The notes under the pieces were generated by a model. That model worked only from the letters and a program-made list of their open reading frames with translations. It had not been told where the DNA came from and searched no databases. A stretch of 64,000 bases of DNA from assembly GCA_019973155.2 (NCBI GenBank), contig BPQB01000043.1, forward strand, positions 186,001-250,000, written 5' to 3'. This stretch comes from Phanerochaete sordida (Eukaryota > Basidiomycota > Agaricomycetes > Polyporales > Phanerochaetaceae). The translations under genes were made by a program, and so were the position numbers. Positions 24,489 to 34,868 of this stretch are shown piece after piece (the first letter of the stretch is position 1; every line of letters begins with the position of its first letter).

Positions 24489-24988
24489 ATGGCCAGCCTT
24501 CAAGGCTATGTCGATCGTAAGTACTACACCTGCTCGAGCTTGTCGTTCTCACAAGCCTGGTAAACGTCCACAGATCGTGTGCTGCTCATTCTCCAGGACG
24601 GCCGTGCGATAGTCGTGAGTCGCGCGTTTTCATCGTTCTGTGAGGCTAGCTGAACTTACAGACCATGTGATCCTGCGGCGCGGTGCGCTTGGGACGGCAT
24701 TCTAGGGTGTCATGGCGGGCTTCGACCAAAAGTCCAACGTCGTGCTTTCGGACTCGAAGGAGCGAGTTTACAGCATGGAGGAAGGCGTAGAAGAGATACC
24801 GCTGGGATTGTACCTGGTCAAGGGTGACCAGATGTACGTGATTGTCCAAGATTGACGCTATCGCCCTGCCTTGCTGACCCCTCCTGCTCCCCTGCAGCGT
24901 GCTCATTGGTGAGCTAGATGAGGCGGTTGATCAGGCCGTCGACCTATCCACGATACGCGCGGAACCTATCCCGCCCATCCACTATTGA
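24489..24988 (+). CDS. LSM8: U6 snRNA-associated Sm-like protein LSm8
   Basis: Four small exons (24489-24516, 24574-24614, 24706-24833, 24898-24988) join into 95 residues, the normal LSm8 size. Sm motif 1 is visible (LILQDGRAIVGVMAGFDQ, SNVVLSDSKERVYS), then Sm motif 2 (LGLYLVKGDQIVLIGELD), and the C-terminus LSTIRAEPIPP is characteristic of LSm8. LSm8 closes the nuclear LSm2-8 ring that binds the U6 3' end and is needed for splicing. The 91-nt intron before exon 3 is longer than most here. Neighbours are unrelated in function. Confidence 0.93.
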
Positions 24989-27078
24989 AAACTATCCTCA
25001 GCGACGGTCTTCGCCGACCCTACTAAGAAGGCAGTCGTGTCAAATCGTGTCGCGCTGAATCCCGAGACGGGCCCTCGTCTCGGCTATTCTCAGATGAGCT
25101 CCAATGAGCTTCCCTCGGTTCTTCCGACATTGAACGAGGGCGCCAGTGTCGCGCACCTCCCGCACGAGGTTCCGTCTGTCGTAATGGCCCTCCCACTTGC
25201 CATGAAATGGGATGGCGGGCACCGTGGACATTCGGCAGACCCGTACACTGTATGACGTCGAGCATTTCATGAAATAATCACAGATTTGCGGGTGTCCTCC
25301 TGTACGCAGCCCCTTAACTTGCAGCTAAGCGGACTTGAGCATGCCGTATAGCCTCGTCCCATATGAAAGGTGCGTGTCGATTCACCGTGCCCGTTCGTGT
25401 CCGTTGAGAACATTCTATCAGAGCATTACATAGAGCAATGGCTGTCTTACCCACCCTTCATTAACACCTTCGGCCCGTTTGCACCGCCCTACCTCGCACA
25501 CCCCACGCGCATCAGTCGCTCCGTCGGGTGTAAGCCGAATACTGTATGCCCGAGAGCGACAGCAGAGTCAAAGTTACATCGATTACAGAAGCTTCACGTC
25601 GCAGACATGGGCCACATATCACATGCATTTAGGCCGTTCACCATCGGCGCGCGGACTGGATGGGTGTGGGTGGCGATGGATCCCGGATATCCAGCTGTTC
25701 GCGTGAAATTGTGGCTGGTCAAGGAAACATCTCCTGCCCTGGGAAGGTGTGGCCGTCAGCATCATTCGCATGACTACTGAGTGTACATATTTCAGGGTGC
25801 GATTTCCCGGATTTCTGGTACCGGGGTGCGCTGCCGGTCCATCTCCACGCCACTGAAGCAACCCTGAGACGAAGGCATCGTGAATGCAAGTACGTACTTG
25901 ATTATCCTGATACTTCTGTAATCTCAGGAACCTGCAGAGCCTTCAGCTCGAACCTGTCAGCAAATTGTCTCGGGATAGGTGATTTTAGCATGAAGCTGCT
26001 GAAATTCTTCGAGGAGATCGGGCCATGCACGGAGAAGAGATTCGACCATCTGATGTCCGGTGTGTTCATTCTAGGCCGTCTCCAGGACAGTCGGTCCAGA
26101 TTTCCAGCCGGGCTCTGGGGCGCGTTCATGTCAACAACGCCGGACGTTCACATGCTGTCGGAATCGCGAGCGGAACGCCACGATAACCGCCGTCTTACGG
26201 AGCCTTCTCTCAACGATAGGGTTCCTTCGTCGGACGATATCCGCTTTGTTGAGCGCGTGACCCCGCAAGCCGCTTTCGAGACAATCTGCTTCAGTGGGTC
26301 GAACACGGTGCTGTGCTCTCCGTTCTCTGAACGCGCGCTTTGTTCTCCAGGAACTTTCGCTCAAACACAACGACAATGTTAGCGTTGACGACCCGACGCT
26401 CGCACAAAGCATTCGGCAGTAGAAGGCGTTGTAGGGCGCACATAATGCCGCCTCCTAACCTTCTACCAGGAACCGAACCAAGCAGAAACGGAAGTGAACT
26501 GATAGGACATCTGAGATAGATGTGTGTGAACGTCGGTCCCGATCCCATCTACTCCTATTGCTTGGGCGCTCACCCCGAAGTTCACCACAGCCTGGAGGTT
26601 CTGCGGACGCTGTACGGTTTCAGAACGCGTCCTGGGAAGGTGACGACGTCGAACACGCGCGCACTTTGCAATTTCTGGTAGCCGTCAATACCCCAAACCC
26701 GAGACCCGGGCTGGGACAGAGGCGATCGACTGACGGCGTCCAGGTCTGATACGGGCACCCGCAGCATGTCAAGGCTCAAATACGTGGACTTGCGCGGTGC
26801 TCATTCAAACACCCATCTTGACACCGAAGTGCGTGTAGCTTCCCCGATTAAGCTCCCGTACACGTTTTTCTGCTATCCGGAGCCTACACGCAGATCAGGC
26901 CGCTGCCTCATGTTGTACACGCCCTCCCCGTCCCTCAGTCACGTTGTTTGCCTTTAAAATAACGACCTCTTCCTGCGCTTTGGGTCTCCTCCCCAGGGCA
27001 TTCCTCACTTCCGTACGAGCTATCCCCAGGCTCCCCCGCGCTTCCTCCTTCCACTCTCCTCTGCGACGACTCTTTACG
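24989..27078. other. 2.1-kb region without a recognisable gene
   Basis: No intact gene could be built here. Several short segments on the minus strand read like protein (25040-25270, 25902-26129, 26582-26779) but none shows a family I recognise, and they cannot be joined by convincing splice sites. A decayed gene or a very divergent gene is possible. The end (about 26900-27078) is pyrimidine-rich and is the leader of the downstream kinase gene. Confidence 0.4.
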
Positions 27079-29497
27079 ATGGTTACTTCCCCCTCCAACT
27101 CACCACAACCACCACAAGTCGGCACACTCATCGACAACGGCGCGCTGGAACTCGTCGAAGTCTTGGGATATGGCGGCTACGGTATCGTCTACCGCGCGAT
27201 CGACACCTTCTCCTCAAACCCCACCTCGTACGCAGTCAAATGCCTTCCCCACTCAACAAAGCGCAACGCAGCTCGCCAGCGGCAGCTGCATATCCGCGAG
27301 ATCACCCTCCACCAGCTCGCATCGGCACATCCTGGCGTTGTGACCCTCCATCGCGTTATCGAAGACTCACATTTCACCTGGATCGTCATGGACTACTGTC
27401 CCGATGGCGATCTTTTCACTCAGATTCTCCACAATCGCAGATACCTCGGCAATAACGAACTCATCAAGAATGTGTTCCTCCAGCTGCTCGACGCAGTGGA
27501 GTACTGCCACTCACTCAACATCTACCACCGCGACCTGAAGCCGGAGAACATCCTCTGCTTCGACGACGGTCTGCGCCTCGCCATCACGGACTTTGGTCTG
27601 GCCACCACCGAACGGATGAGCACCGAGTTTCGCACGGGCAGCGTGTACCACATGAGTCCAGGTATGTCAACCCTTTTACTCCGGCCTCGGAGCGCGGCTT
27701 ACACGTGTTGCAGAGTGCCAGGGCGGAGAGTTCGCTCCTACTCGGAGCTACTCGCCGTTGTTCAACGACATCTGGTCGCTAGGCATCATCCTGCTCAACC
27801 TCATCACCGGGCGCAACCCCTGGAAGTCCGCGTCGGCGGACGACTGCACCTTCCAGGCGTACCTCAAGGACCCGGACCGCTTCCTGCCGACGGTCCTCCC
27901 GATCTCCGATGAGGTCAACGCGCTTCTCGTGCGCGTCCTCGAGGTCGACTGGCGCCATCGTCTCACGCTGCGCGAGATGCGGCAGGCGGTCAAGGGCATT
28001 CGTAACTTCTACTCTGACGACGTCCTCTTCGAGGACAGCATGGCGCGGTGCCCCTGGGAGGCGGGCGTCCACTGCGAGGAGGACGACGAGGAGAGCGCAT
28101 CTGCCGAGCCCGAGCCCGTGCAGGAGGTCATCCCCGAGCCTCAGCCTGAGGTTGTCGAGGATGAGTTTCTCGACACTCCCGCTACTTACAATACGCAGTG
28201 GGGCACCGACGGGGACTCGGACATGCACTTCGTCCAGCCTTCGACACAGTACTCTGACTACGATTATTCGTCAGTCGAGAAGGCTGATGCTGCACACGAT
28301 TCTGGCCGCTCTATGTCCCCCTCTCCTTCCCTGTCCCCGCATCGTCGGTTCGCGCGCTCCAGAACTCCCGGTCGATCATCTATGTACTCTCTGGTGTCCT
28401 CTATGTCCTCCATCCCTTCTCCACCTCTGACGCCTGGTCCAGAGGAAGACACCTTCGCGAACGCGCAGCGCAGGCCGGCACACCTCACGATCAACGTGAC
28501 CGGCCTACACTCGGACATGTATCCGACGACCGCCGAGATGCTCTCCGCCACCTCATCGATGATGCATACCGCTATCGACTCGTCGATCCCTTTCGAGTAC
28601 AACGGTCGCGACCCGTACGAGTCCTTCCTCTACACTGAGTCGGAGAAGATGGTCACGTCGCCGATGGACGTTGCAATGGCACCTACAGAGTACGAGGACT
28701 ACGAGGACGACATGGACGGGCTGTCGTCGTACGACTATCCGACAGCCGATCATTACGACGCTCGCGATGCGCCCGACGGTTCGATTGCCCGCCAGGACTC
28801 ACAAGCGCTTGGCCTCGACCTTTTTCCAGCGTCGTCGACGACCGCCGTGGACGCTTCGTTCGATGCCACATCGACACTCGGCTGGAGCACCGTCCCTTCG
28901 CGCTCGTCCCCTTCGTATTCCTTTCTTACCTTCGACACCGCCACCTCTCCGACGTCGAGCCAGGTTCCGACGTTCTCGTTCGGCGAGTCCACTCTCAACG
29001 GTTCGACTTCAGACAAGCTGGGATCGACGCTCGGTTCGTCGTTCCTCGCACACCCCGCCGCGCAGTCCACTCCGGCAGCTAGCTCGCAGGCGCGCTCCCG
29101 GTCCCGGTCCCGTTCACGTTCACGCAAGTCACGCCTCCTCAACCCCGTCCGTCTGGCATTCACGCGACGGTCTCGCTCGCCCTCTCCGCTTGCGCATTCC
29201 GGCAACGCCGACGCGCAGGCCGAGCACAGCGCTAGTACGCTGGCGCAGCAGCAGTTCGTCACCCACTGGACGCTCTCGACGTCCATCTCCCCGAACCACC
29301 CGCCGGCGCTCTCCTGTTTTGCGTCGCCTGCGCATTCTCCTTCGCGGACTCCTCCAGCTGGCGCAGGTGCCAGCACGAGTGTGCAGGAGAAGGACACGCT
29401 GGGCATGAGGCGGCGTAACACGAAGCGCAGGCTTCGGTCGGCCAAAGACTGGTTCTCGCCGGGTCGACTGTTCGCTGCGGTCATGCCATCGCCGTAG
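27079..29497 (+). CDS. Ser/Thr protein kinase, KSP1/Ran1-like, with RS-rich tail
   Basis: Two exons (27079-27661 and 27714-29497) encode 788 residues. The kinase domain fills roughly residues 20-320: glycine loop GYGGYGIVYRAID, lysine in SYAVKCLP, catalytic loop YHRDLKPENIL, DFGLA, then SPECQGG and DIWSLGIILLNLITGRNPW. This pattern resembles fungal KSP1/Ran1(Pat1)-type kinases. The remaining 450 residues are acidic then Ser/Pro-rich, with an arginine-serine dipeptide run (positions 29092-29127) followed by basic and SPSP text, so the tail is probably disordered. KSP1-type kinases act in nutrient (TORC1/PKA) control of growth and autophagy. The ATG at 27079 was chosen because no upstream ATG exists in frame. 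Confidence 0.85.
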
Positions 29498-30050
29498 AGC
29501 CTTTTCGTCTTCTATTTGTATCCACATTTCTTGGACACTGAAAATCGTGAGGCACCCTGGCCCTCGCATTGTTTCATTGGAAGCACATTTCGCATTCTTC
29601 GCATTCGCATTGCACACGCATTTCTATTCTTATCCACCGCATTCACAACGCATCGTATCGTTATTCGTCACTGTGTACTGTTACTGTATCAGTATACCTG
29701 TAGAGGAACGCTCTTGTTTGTACACTACTATGCGCCACATGCCACAATATGCACGTTATGCCCGCGAACGGCGAGTTTGTCTTGCAGGTCAATGATACGT
29801 GGGTGCGTATGTCTAAGTCCCAGGGCCTGAGGACTAAGTTAGCGATGAGGGTTAGAAGGCAGTTGTGTACACTTCGTCTGCGGCCGCTAAGTGTGTTTAT
29901 TTCACCCAGCCATTAATGGGCGGAGCTTAAGTCTCCTCTGCAGAGCGTCAGCAGATTTCGAGGAGAGCTTTGTAGTGTACGAGATGTGCAGAGCAAAGTA
30001 TGGCGACAGAGCAAGAGCAACGTAGATAAACAGAGACCCATACAAGCAGA
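29498..30050. other. 3' intergenic region between convergent kinase and uS5m genes
   Basis: 553 bp between stop codons on facing strands. The first 200 bp are T/C-rich and resemble a fungal 3' UTR. No gene is supported. Confidence 0.5.
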
Positions 30051-31070
30051 CTACATCCGCAAACTGGCCATCCTCCGACCGCGCTCTCGCTCGACGTCTC
30101 CTGCACCCCGCATGCCCGAGCCCTTCATCAACCTCCGACCTGGTCCGCCAATACCGTTGCCCATAGCCAGCGGTGCGTTGCCCGACCACAACATGCGCAG
30201 GGTTGCATGAATGACGTTCATCGGACTCCTGCTCCCCCACACCTTCCCGCTTGCATCCTTGATACCCGCGGCCTTCAGTATATAGTGAACGTATGGGTTG
30301 CAGCGCAGACCGAAACCGACTGGGCGCGGTCGAAGGACGACTCTCGTGGAACCGAGCTTGGACTCCATGTCAGTCCAAAGCGTACGTTTCTCCATGCGGT
30401 CAACGTAGTCGATGTTCCGGTAGGCCTGGTATATGGCCTTCTGGGTGGCGAGCTGCGCCTCTTCGTCCGTGGCTGAACCGAATCCGAGGAGTCCGTCGCC
30501 GTTGCCGACGACGTACATGGCGTTCATGCGATGCCTCTTGCCCTTGCCGGTCTGCAAAGAGACTCGGCGGAATTGGACGCAGTACTCGTGCCAGTTGGAA
30601 CGGGCGTGCCTGCTGACGGGGACGAATTCGAAGTTGTTCTCCACCGACATATCGTCTTCCAAAGGCTCCTCGTCCCACTTCCCGCCAAGCGGATCTTCAT
30701 TGCGGAAGCGGATCTGATTGGTATGCGGCTGCCCGTACTCCTCGGCGGGGAACTCTTCGACAAAGCTTATATCGTCGAGTATGCCATCCTTCTCCATGAG
30801 GTCTGGGAAGACAGCGTCCTCTCCGGATTCTTCGTACTCCCACTCCTCCTCCATACTTTCGTCCGCCTCGGACAGCAGCGTGCTTCCCTCCATCGCGGAC
30901 TCCGGGACGACCTGAGTACTGTTATCCGCATTGCTCGCGGGAGGCGTTTTGGGTGTTTGGGTCGAGTTCAGCCGGATTGCGCACAGCGAAGGGAAAGACG
31001 GACGGAGCGCAGAACGGGAGGACGCAGCCAGGCGCGATACGTTCAGCGCAGGCCTGGCGAGGCGCAGCAT
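30051..31070 (-). CDS. mitochondrial small-subunit ribosomal protein uS5m (MRPS5)
   Basis: A single uninterrupted minus-strand frame of 339 residues. Start at the ATG 31070-31068 gives MLRLARPALNVSRLAASSRS, an amphipathic Arg/Ser-rich mitochondrial presequence. An acidic linker precedes the S5 domain: VSRHARSNWHEYCVQFRRVS, RMNAMYVVGNGDGLLGFG and a C-terminal part with RPVGFGLRCNPYVHYILKAA and SPMNVIHATLRML. This corresponds to S5 N- and C-terminal domains as in fungal mitoribosomal S5. The lack of introns is unusual for this window. The open frame continues upstream of the chosen Met but without another ATG. It diverges from the ELYS-like gene across 272 bp. Confidence 0.88.
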   Translation of the reverse strand: MLRLARPALNVSRLAASSRSALRPSFPSLCAIRLNSTQTPKTPPASNADNSTQVVPESAMEGSTLLSEADESMEEEWEYEESGEDAVFPDLMEKDGILDDISFVEEFPAEEYGQPHTNQIRFRNEDPLGGKWDEEPLEDDMSVENNFEFVPVSRHARSNWHEYCVQFRRVSLQTGKGKRHRMNAMYVVGNGDGLLGFGSATDEEAQLATQKAIYQAYRNIDYVDRMEKRTLWTDMESKLGSTRVVLRPRPVGFGLRCNPYVHYILKAAGIKDASGKVWGSRSPMNVIHATLRMLWSGNAPLAMGNGIGGPGRRLMKGSGMRGAGDVERERGRRMASLRM

Positions 31071-31342
31071 GCTGGCGGAAGGCTGAAGTGTCGTCGGGAG
31101 GTGGAAGCTCGAGATCAGCGTTCGACTGGCCTCGGGAATAATTGTGTGATCACGTGCTAGGCGCCTGGTTCGCGCGTCAACGGAGTCGGGTTTGTTCACT
31201 GCGACGACCTCTGTGCTCGGACATCGTCCTCGCTTGCACTACAATCTCTCGCCTTTCGACCACCCTTTTACAACGTGATCTCTGCGCGGCACCGTGAGGA
31301 GAAGTGGAGATATGGAGGAGGTGTGTCTTGAAGCCACGGTGC
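31071..31342. promoter_or_regulatory. compact bidirectional promoter, uS5m / ELYS-like gene
   Basis: 272 bp between divergent start codons must drive both genes unless an undetected non-coding exon lies further off. I see no clear TATA box, in keeping with housekeeping genes. The uS5m frame stays open through about half of it. Confidence 0.55.
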
Positions 31343-33739
31343 ATGCTGGACGCGTTCGCTCACTGTGCCAAACACGCGCACGCTCCGCAGGACCAGGTCG
31401 ACCTCACCGTGCTCTTCGAGATATCCCCAGACAAGTTTCCATGGCGCGTGCCCGTTCCACGGCAGATAGAAGATCGGCGCGCCCGCATGTCTGATGTTCT
31501 CATATTCGACATCCTTCTGTCTGCAGGCGGGGTTAAGCATCCCCACACCTTGTACCCGCCACGCGACCTCGACTCGCTCAGACGCCTTTTGGACGCTATA
31601 GAAGATACTACGTATGACGCTCTGAAGAAGGACTGCCTGATATACTTTCTGCTCAAGTGGCACCAAGACGGGCGTGAAGACAAGTTCCAGGAGGACCGCT
31701 GCATCCCGCCTCAGTTTGTGGCCCTCGCCGACGCGTATTGGCATCTCGATTCAGGCATAGACGTCCCTGTGAGCATAATCTGTGTTGCCTCACTGTCATG
31801 TTTACTGAACTATCTGCAGCGCGCCGTCAGCCTGCTCTCTGACGCGCGATTGAATCGTGACTATCCCTCGAAGATTCTTCAAGCCCTCTCTTTGGAAGAG
31901 AACGCGAATGAACTTATCCTCAGATATGTGCGCACGGCCAAGCCGCTACTGACAGAGCCGGACGACCTCGACGTGTATTCAATAGCGTTGGCGGAGTCTA
32001 GCCTACTGGCGGCGTGGCACTACCAGCGAACGTTCCCGGAAGGGGGCCCTATGCGTTCTAGGATTATTCACAACATCTTTAGATGGTGTCTGACACGTAT
32101 GCAGTTCGTCTTCTCTTCTTCGAGCCCTCACTTAGCTGATCGCAATCTCACAGCTAAACCGCGCGCGAAACCGCTGGTGAAGTTACTGGCATTCCCGTTG
32201 TCTCGCTACGAGCAATCCCTTCTCGAAGATTATGCTCTAAGCCCGCCGTTAGATCTTCCTATACCCTCGATTCCTGCACTTCAGGATCTTGCGTGTACTC
32301 GTCTGATCCAAGGTGGCGAGCTAGCTGCCGCTGTCAAGCTCGACAGGAGATTCGCCATCACTCCCATAAGAGGCACCTTCACGAATAAACTCAACGATCA
32401 TGCCCGCAAGATTGCTGCTGACAGGAAGCAAATTATCGACGAGATTATGGCCGTCATGCCGGTGGCGGAACGCATGCTCCTGGAAGCCGAGCTAGAACAA
32501 ATGGGCCAGGAAGGCGACAACGCCTCCAAAACGCCTGATACGCGTTCTCCTAGAGTCAACGGCGACGCCAAGCGTGGCCCTCGCAGGATGGTCGTCGACC
32601 CGCCTATTTTACCCATCCCTCAACGCTCCGGTGCCCCGCGGTTCGGTGGACCGGTCCCCGCCAACGCGTCGAGCTCCTTTGCAGCGATACGACAGATGTA
32701 TGAAGCGATCTCCGCAGGTAAACCACTCCCCCATCAGGGGGGTTCGCCCAAGCCACTAGCTCAGGAAGACACCGATCCTATTATCGAGTCTCAGGATGCT
32801 CCTTCTACTGGAGTTAAGCCAGGAGAATCCGGCGAGACTGCTACATCTATCTCTGCCCGCAAGTCCTCGTCCAAATCGCCCAACCGCGCCGCAAATTCCA
32901 CACCGACCTCTGCCCCTCCCCGCCAAAGCTCACTGTTCGCATCAAAAGGCAGTGCCAACCGCGCGCCGAATGCATTCTTCACGCCCACATCCGCAGCCGG
33001 CCCATCTGTCGGCTCGAAGCGCCCTCGTCCAGAGGAACACTCTCCAAGGCGGTCAACTACGCATCCCGCCAAGTCCTCCACAGCTCCCGCTCTCGCTCCC
33101 ACTGCAGAAGAACCAGAGGAAGACGGTGACGTCGATATGCAGGAGATCCCGCCGGAAGCTGAGCACGGGGAAGACATCTCCGCGGAACCACCTCTGGGTC
33201 AGAAGTCTCGCGCAGGCTACACCACCTCCGTGTTCTCCGCTGGAGAAGACATCGACATGGACCTGCGAGCACGGGGTTCGGCAAGCTACAAGAGCTCCTC
33301 AGCCTCTGCTACGCCTGCGCCGCCCGGTGCCTTTGCCGCCGAGGCCGAGGAAGCAGACGAGCCGGAGCCTTCCACGCCGCCGCGTGCCCAGCCCAGCCCC
33401 CCTCCTGCGTCGCGCATCCCGGCGCGCAGGCAGCCGACGCGCGTCTCGCGTGCACAGAGCTCGGCCGCGGATCTCGCGCGCAGCGTGCCGGGCGCGTTCG
33501 TGGACGAGGAGGAGGACACAGTGCCGCCACTGCCTTCGACGCGCCCGCCGCGGAGGCGTGCGTCGCGCGCGGTAGACGAGACCCCGAGGACCACCAGGCG
33601 GTCGTCCAGGCTCGCGATGTCCGCGTCAGAGCGCGGATCCTCGTCACCCGAGCCCGAGCCCGCGCCTGCAAAGACGAAGAGGAGCTCGGCAAGGACGCCA
33701 GCGACGCCCTCGAAGAGCAGGGCGCGCAAGCAGCGGTGA
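31343..33739 (+). CDS. ELYS-like nucleoporin
   Basis: Two exons (31343-31768 and 31820-33739) encode 781 residues. The first 330 residues match the ELYS-like helical domain of fungal nuclear pore proteins: LIFDILLSAGGVKHP, LRRLLDAIEDTTYDALKKDC, FLLKWHQDGREDKF, PPQFVALADAYWHLDSG and SLLSDARLNRDYPSKILQAL. The rest is low-complexity, Ser/Pro-rich, with acidic patches (DIDMDL) and a strongly basic end (TPSKSRARKQR) that could be a nuclear localisation or DNA-contact tail, as in animal ELYS. In fission yeast Ely5 is a small outer-ring nucleoporin. Start: the open frame extends upstream but 31343 is its first ATG; a further 5' exon cannot be excluded. Confidence 0.83.
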   Translation: MLDAFAHCAKHAHAPQDQVDLTVLFEISPDKFPWRVPVPRQIEDRRARMSDVLIFDILLSAGGVKHPHTLYPPRDLDSLRRLLDAIEDTTYDALKKDCLIYFLLKWHQDGREDKFQEDRCIPPQFVALADAYWHLDSGIDVPVSIICVASLSCLLNYLQRAVSLLSDARLNRDYPSKILQALSLEENANELILRYVRTAKPLLTEPDDLDVYSIALAESSLLAAWHYQRTFPEGGPMRSRIIHNIFRWCLTRMQFVFSSSSPHLADRNLTAKPRAKPLVKLLAFPLSRYEQSLLEDYALSPPLDLPIPSIPALQDLACTRLIQGGELAAAVKLDRRFAITPIRGTFTNKLNDHARKIAADRKQIIDEIMAVMPVAERMLLEAELEQMGQEGDNASKTPDTRSPRVNGDAKRGPRRMVVDPPILPIPQRSGAPRFGGPVPANASSSFAAIRQMYEAISAGKPLPHQGGSPKPLAQEDTDPIIESQDAPSTGVKPGESGETATSISARKSSSKSPNRAANSTPTSAPPRQSSLFASKGSANRAPNAFFTPTSAAGPSVGSKRPRPEEHSPRRSTTHPAKSSTAPALAPTAEEPEEDGDVDMQEIPPEAEHGEDISAEPPLGQKSRAGYTTSVFSAGEDIDMDLRARGSASYKSSSASATPAPPGAFAAEAEEADEPEPSTPPRAQPSPPPASRIPARRQPTRVSRAQSSAADLARSVPGAFVDEEEDTVPPLPSTRPPRRRASRAVDETPRTTRRSSRLAMSASERGSSSPEPEPAPAKTKRSSARTPATPSKSRARKQR

Positions 33740-33932
33740 CGAACGCTACCGCCTTCGCCTGTATATCCCATCTAAGCAGTATTTACCCGCCGAGCACTCT
33801 TAATTGAACTTTTCGGACTCTGCCCCTTGAGCCATCAGCAAGAGAGCAACTGAGCATATAGACTCTCCCAGCGTCTCCTATAAAGAAGTTTCAATAGAGC
33901 GCTAATGCATCGTAACGTCTACCACCCTTGTC

Positions 33933-34868
33933 ATGGACAGCTTACCGGTCGAGACTTGTACTCATATCTTTCTCTTGGCCTGTACAGATGGTGGAGCCAC
34001 TGGATGCGCGCTGTCACAGACATGCCGGTACTTTCGTGCCGCAGTCCTGCCGGTGCAGCTGCATAGCGTCGCGCTTATCGGCGGCGACAAGTGTCGAACT
34101 CTTTTGGACGTCCTCGAGAACCGACTGCCCGAACACCGCCGCGTCGAGCACCTCTTCATCTCACAGCAGGACGGCAACCCCGTCTCGTTCGATGCAGTCG
34201 TGCAGGAGCGCCTCCTCACGCTGGTCGCGCCGACGCTACGCACCTTCACGAGCACGCTCCCGCAGAAGATCCTCCTCCTCGACCGCAGCAGCGTGCTCGC
34301 GCACGCAATGCCCATGCTCGAGGAGCTCACGATGCACGGCTACCTCGTCACAGACATGCAATGCGCCCCCGGCGTGCGCCTGCACGCGCTCCCCGCGCTG
34401 CGCCGCCTGCACCTCCTCTCCGCGGCCAACGCCGCGCTCGTGCTCGTGCCGCACGCGCCGCGCCTCGCCGCGCTCCGCATCTCCGGCGCATGGAGCTTCG
34501 CGGACGCGCTCGCCGCCGCGCTCCTGCGCTGCGTGCAAGGCGACTCCGCCGCGTCGCCTGCGCCCGACGCGCCGCGCGCCGCGCTCCGCCTCCCGCCGAC
34601 GCTCGCGCGCGTCGTGCTCGCGCCCGACTGGACCGTCGCGCGTGCGTACTACGGCTCGCACCGCGAGACTGCGGGCATGTACCGCCGCCTGCAGGCCGCG
34701 GACCGGCGCGGCGTGCTCACGCTCCTCGAGCCGCCGCGCGCCCCCGGGGACGCGCGCGGCGAGTGGGAGGAGCGCATCGGCGGCGGCGACGGGTGCTGGG
34801 GCGGCGCGCGGGCGCAGGGTGTGGCGCAGCACGCCGGCAGGGCGCGCCGGAGGCCTGTGGAGGTTTGA
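33933..34868 (+). CDS. F-box-like protein
   Basis: Single-exon frame of 311 residues. It opens MDSLPVETCTHIFLLACTDG with CALSQTCRYFRAAVLPVQLH, a typical short F-box as seen in hundreds of Agaricomycete proteins; the rest is leucine-rich with LEELTMHGYL and ALPALRRLHLLSA repeats that suggest degenerate leucine-rich repeats. Such proteins recruit substrates to SCF ubiquitin ligases through Skp1. From about 34380 onward nearly every codon ends in G or C, so a 390-residue overlapping frame also stays open; that frame is a compositional shadow. The last 30 residues (GGARAQGVAQHAGRARRRP) look unstructured, and an unseen terminal intron is possible. Confidence 0.68.
   Translation: MDSLPVETCTHIFLLACTDGGATGCALSQTCRYFRAAVLPVQLHSVALIGGDKCRTLLDVLENRLPEHRRVEHLFISQQDGNPVSFDAVVQERLLTLVAPTLRTFTSTLPQKILLLDRSSVLAHAMPMLEELTMHGYLVTDMQCAPGVRLHALPALRRLHLLSAANAALVLVPHAPRLAALRISGAWSFADALAAALLRCVQGDSAASPAPDAPRAALRLPPTLARVVLAPDWTVARAYYGSHRETAGMYRRLQAADRRGVLTLLEPPRAPGDARGEWEERIGGGDGCWGGARAQGVAQHAGRARRRPVEV

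Noticed and set aside
29092..29127. Short tandem repeat that could be a microsatellite only
   Set aside because: It is in frame within the kinase gene and encodes Arg-Ser dipeptides, so it is reported as part of that protein and not as an independent repeat feature.
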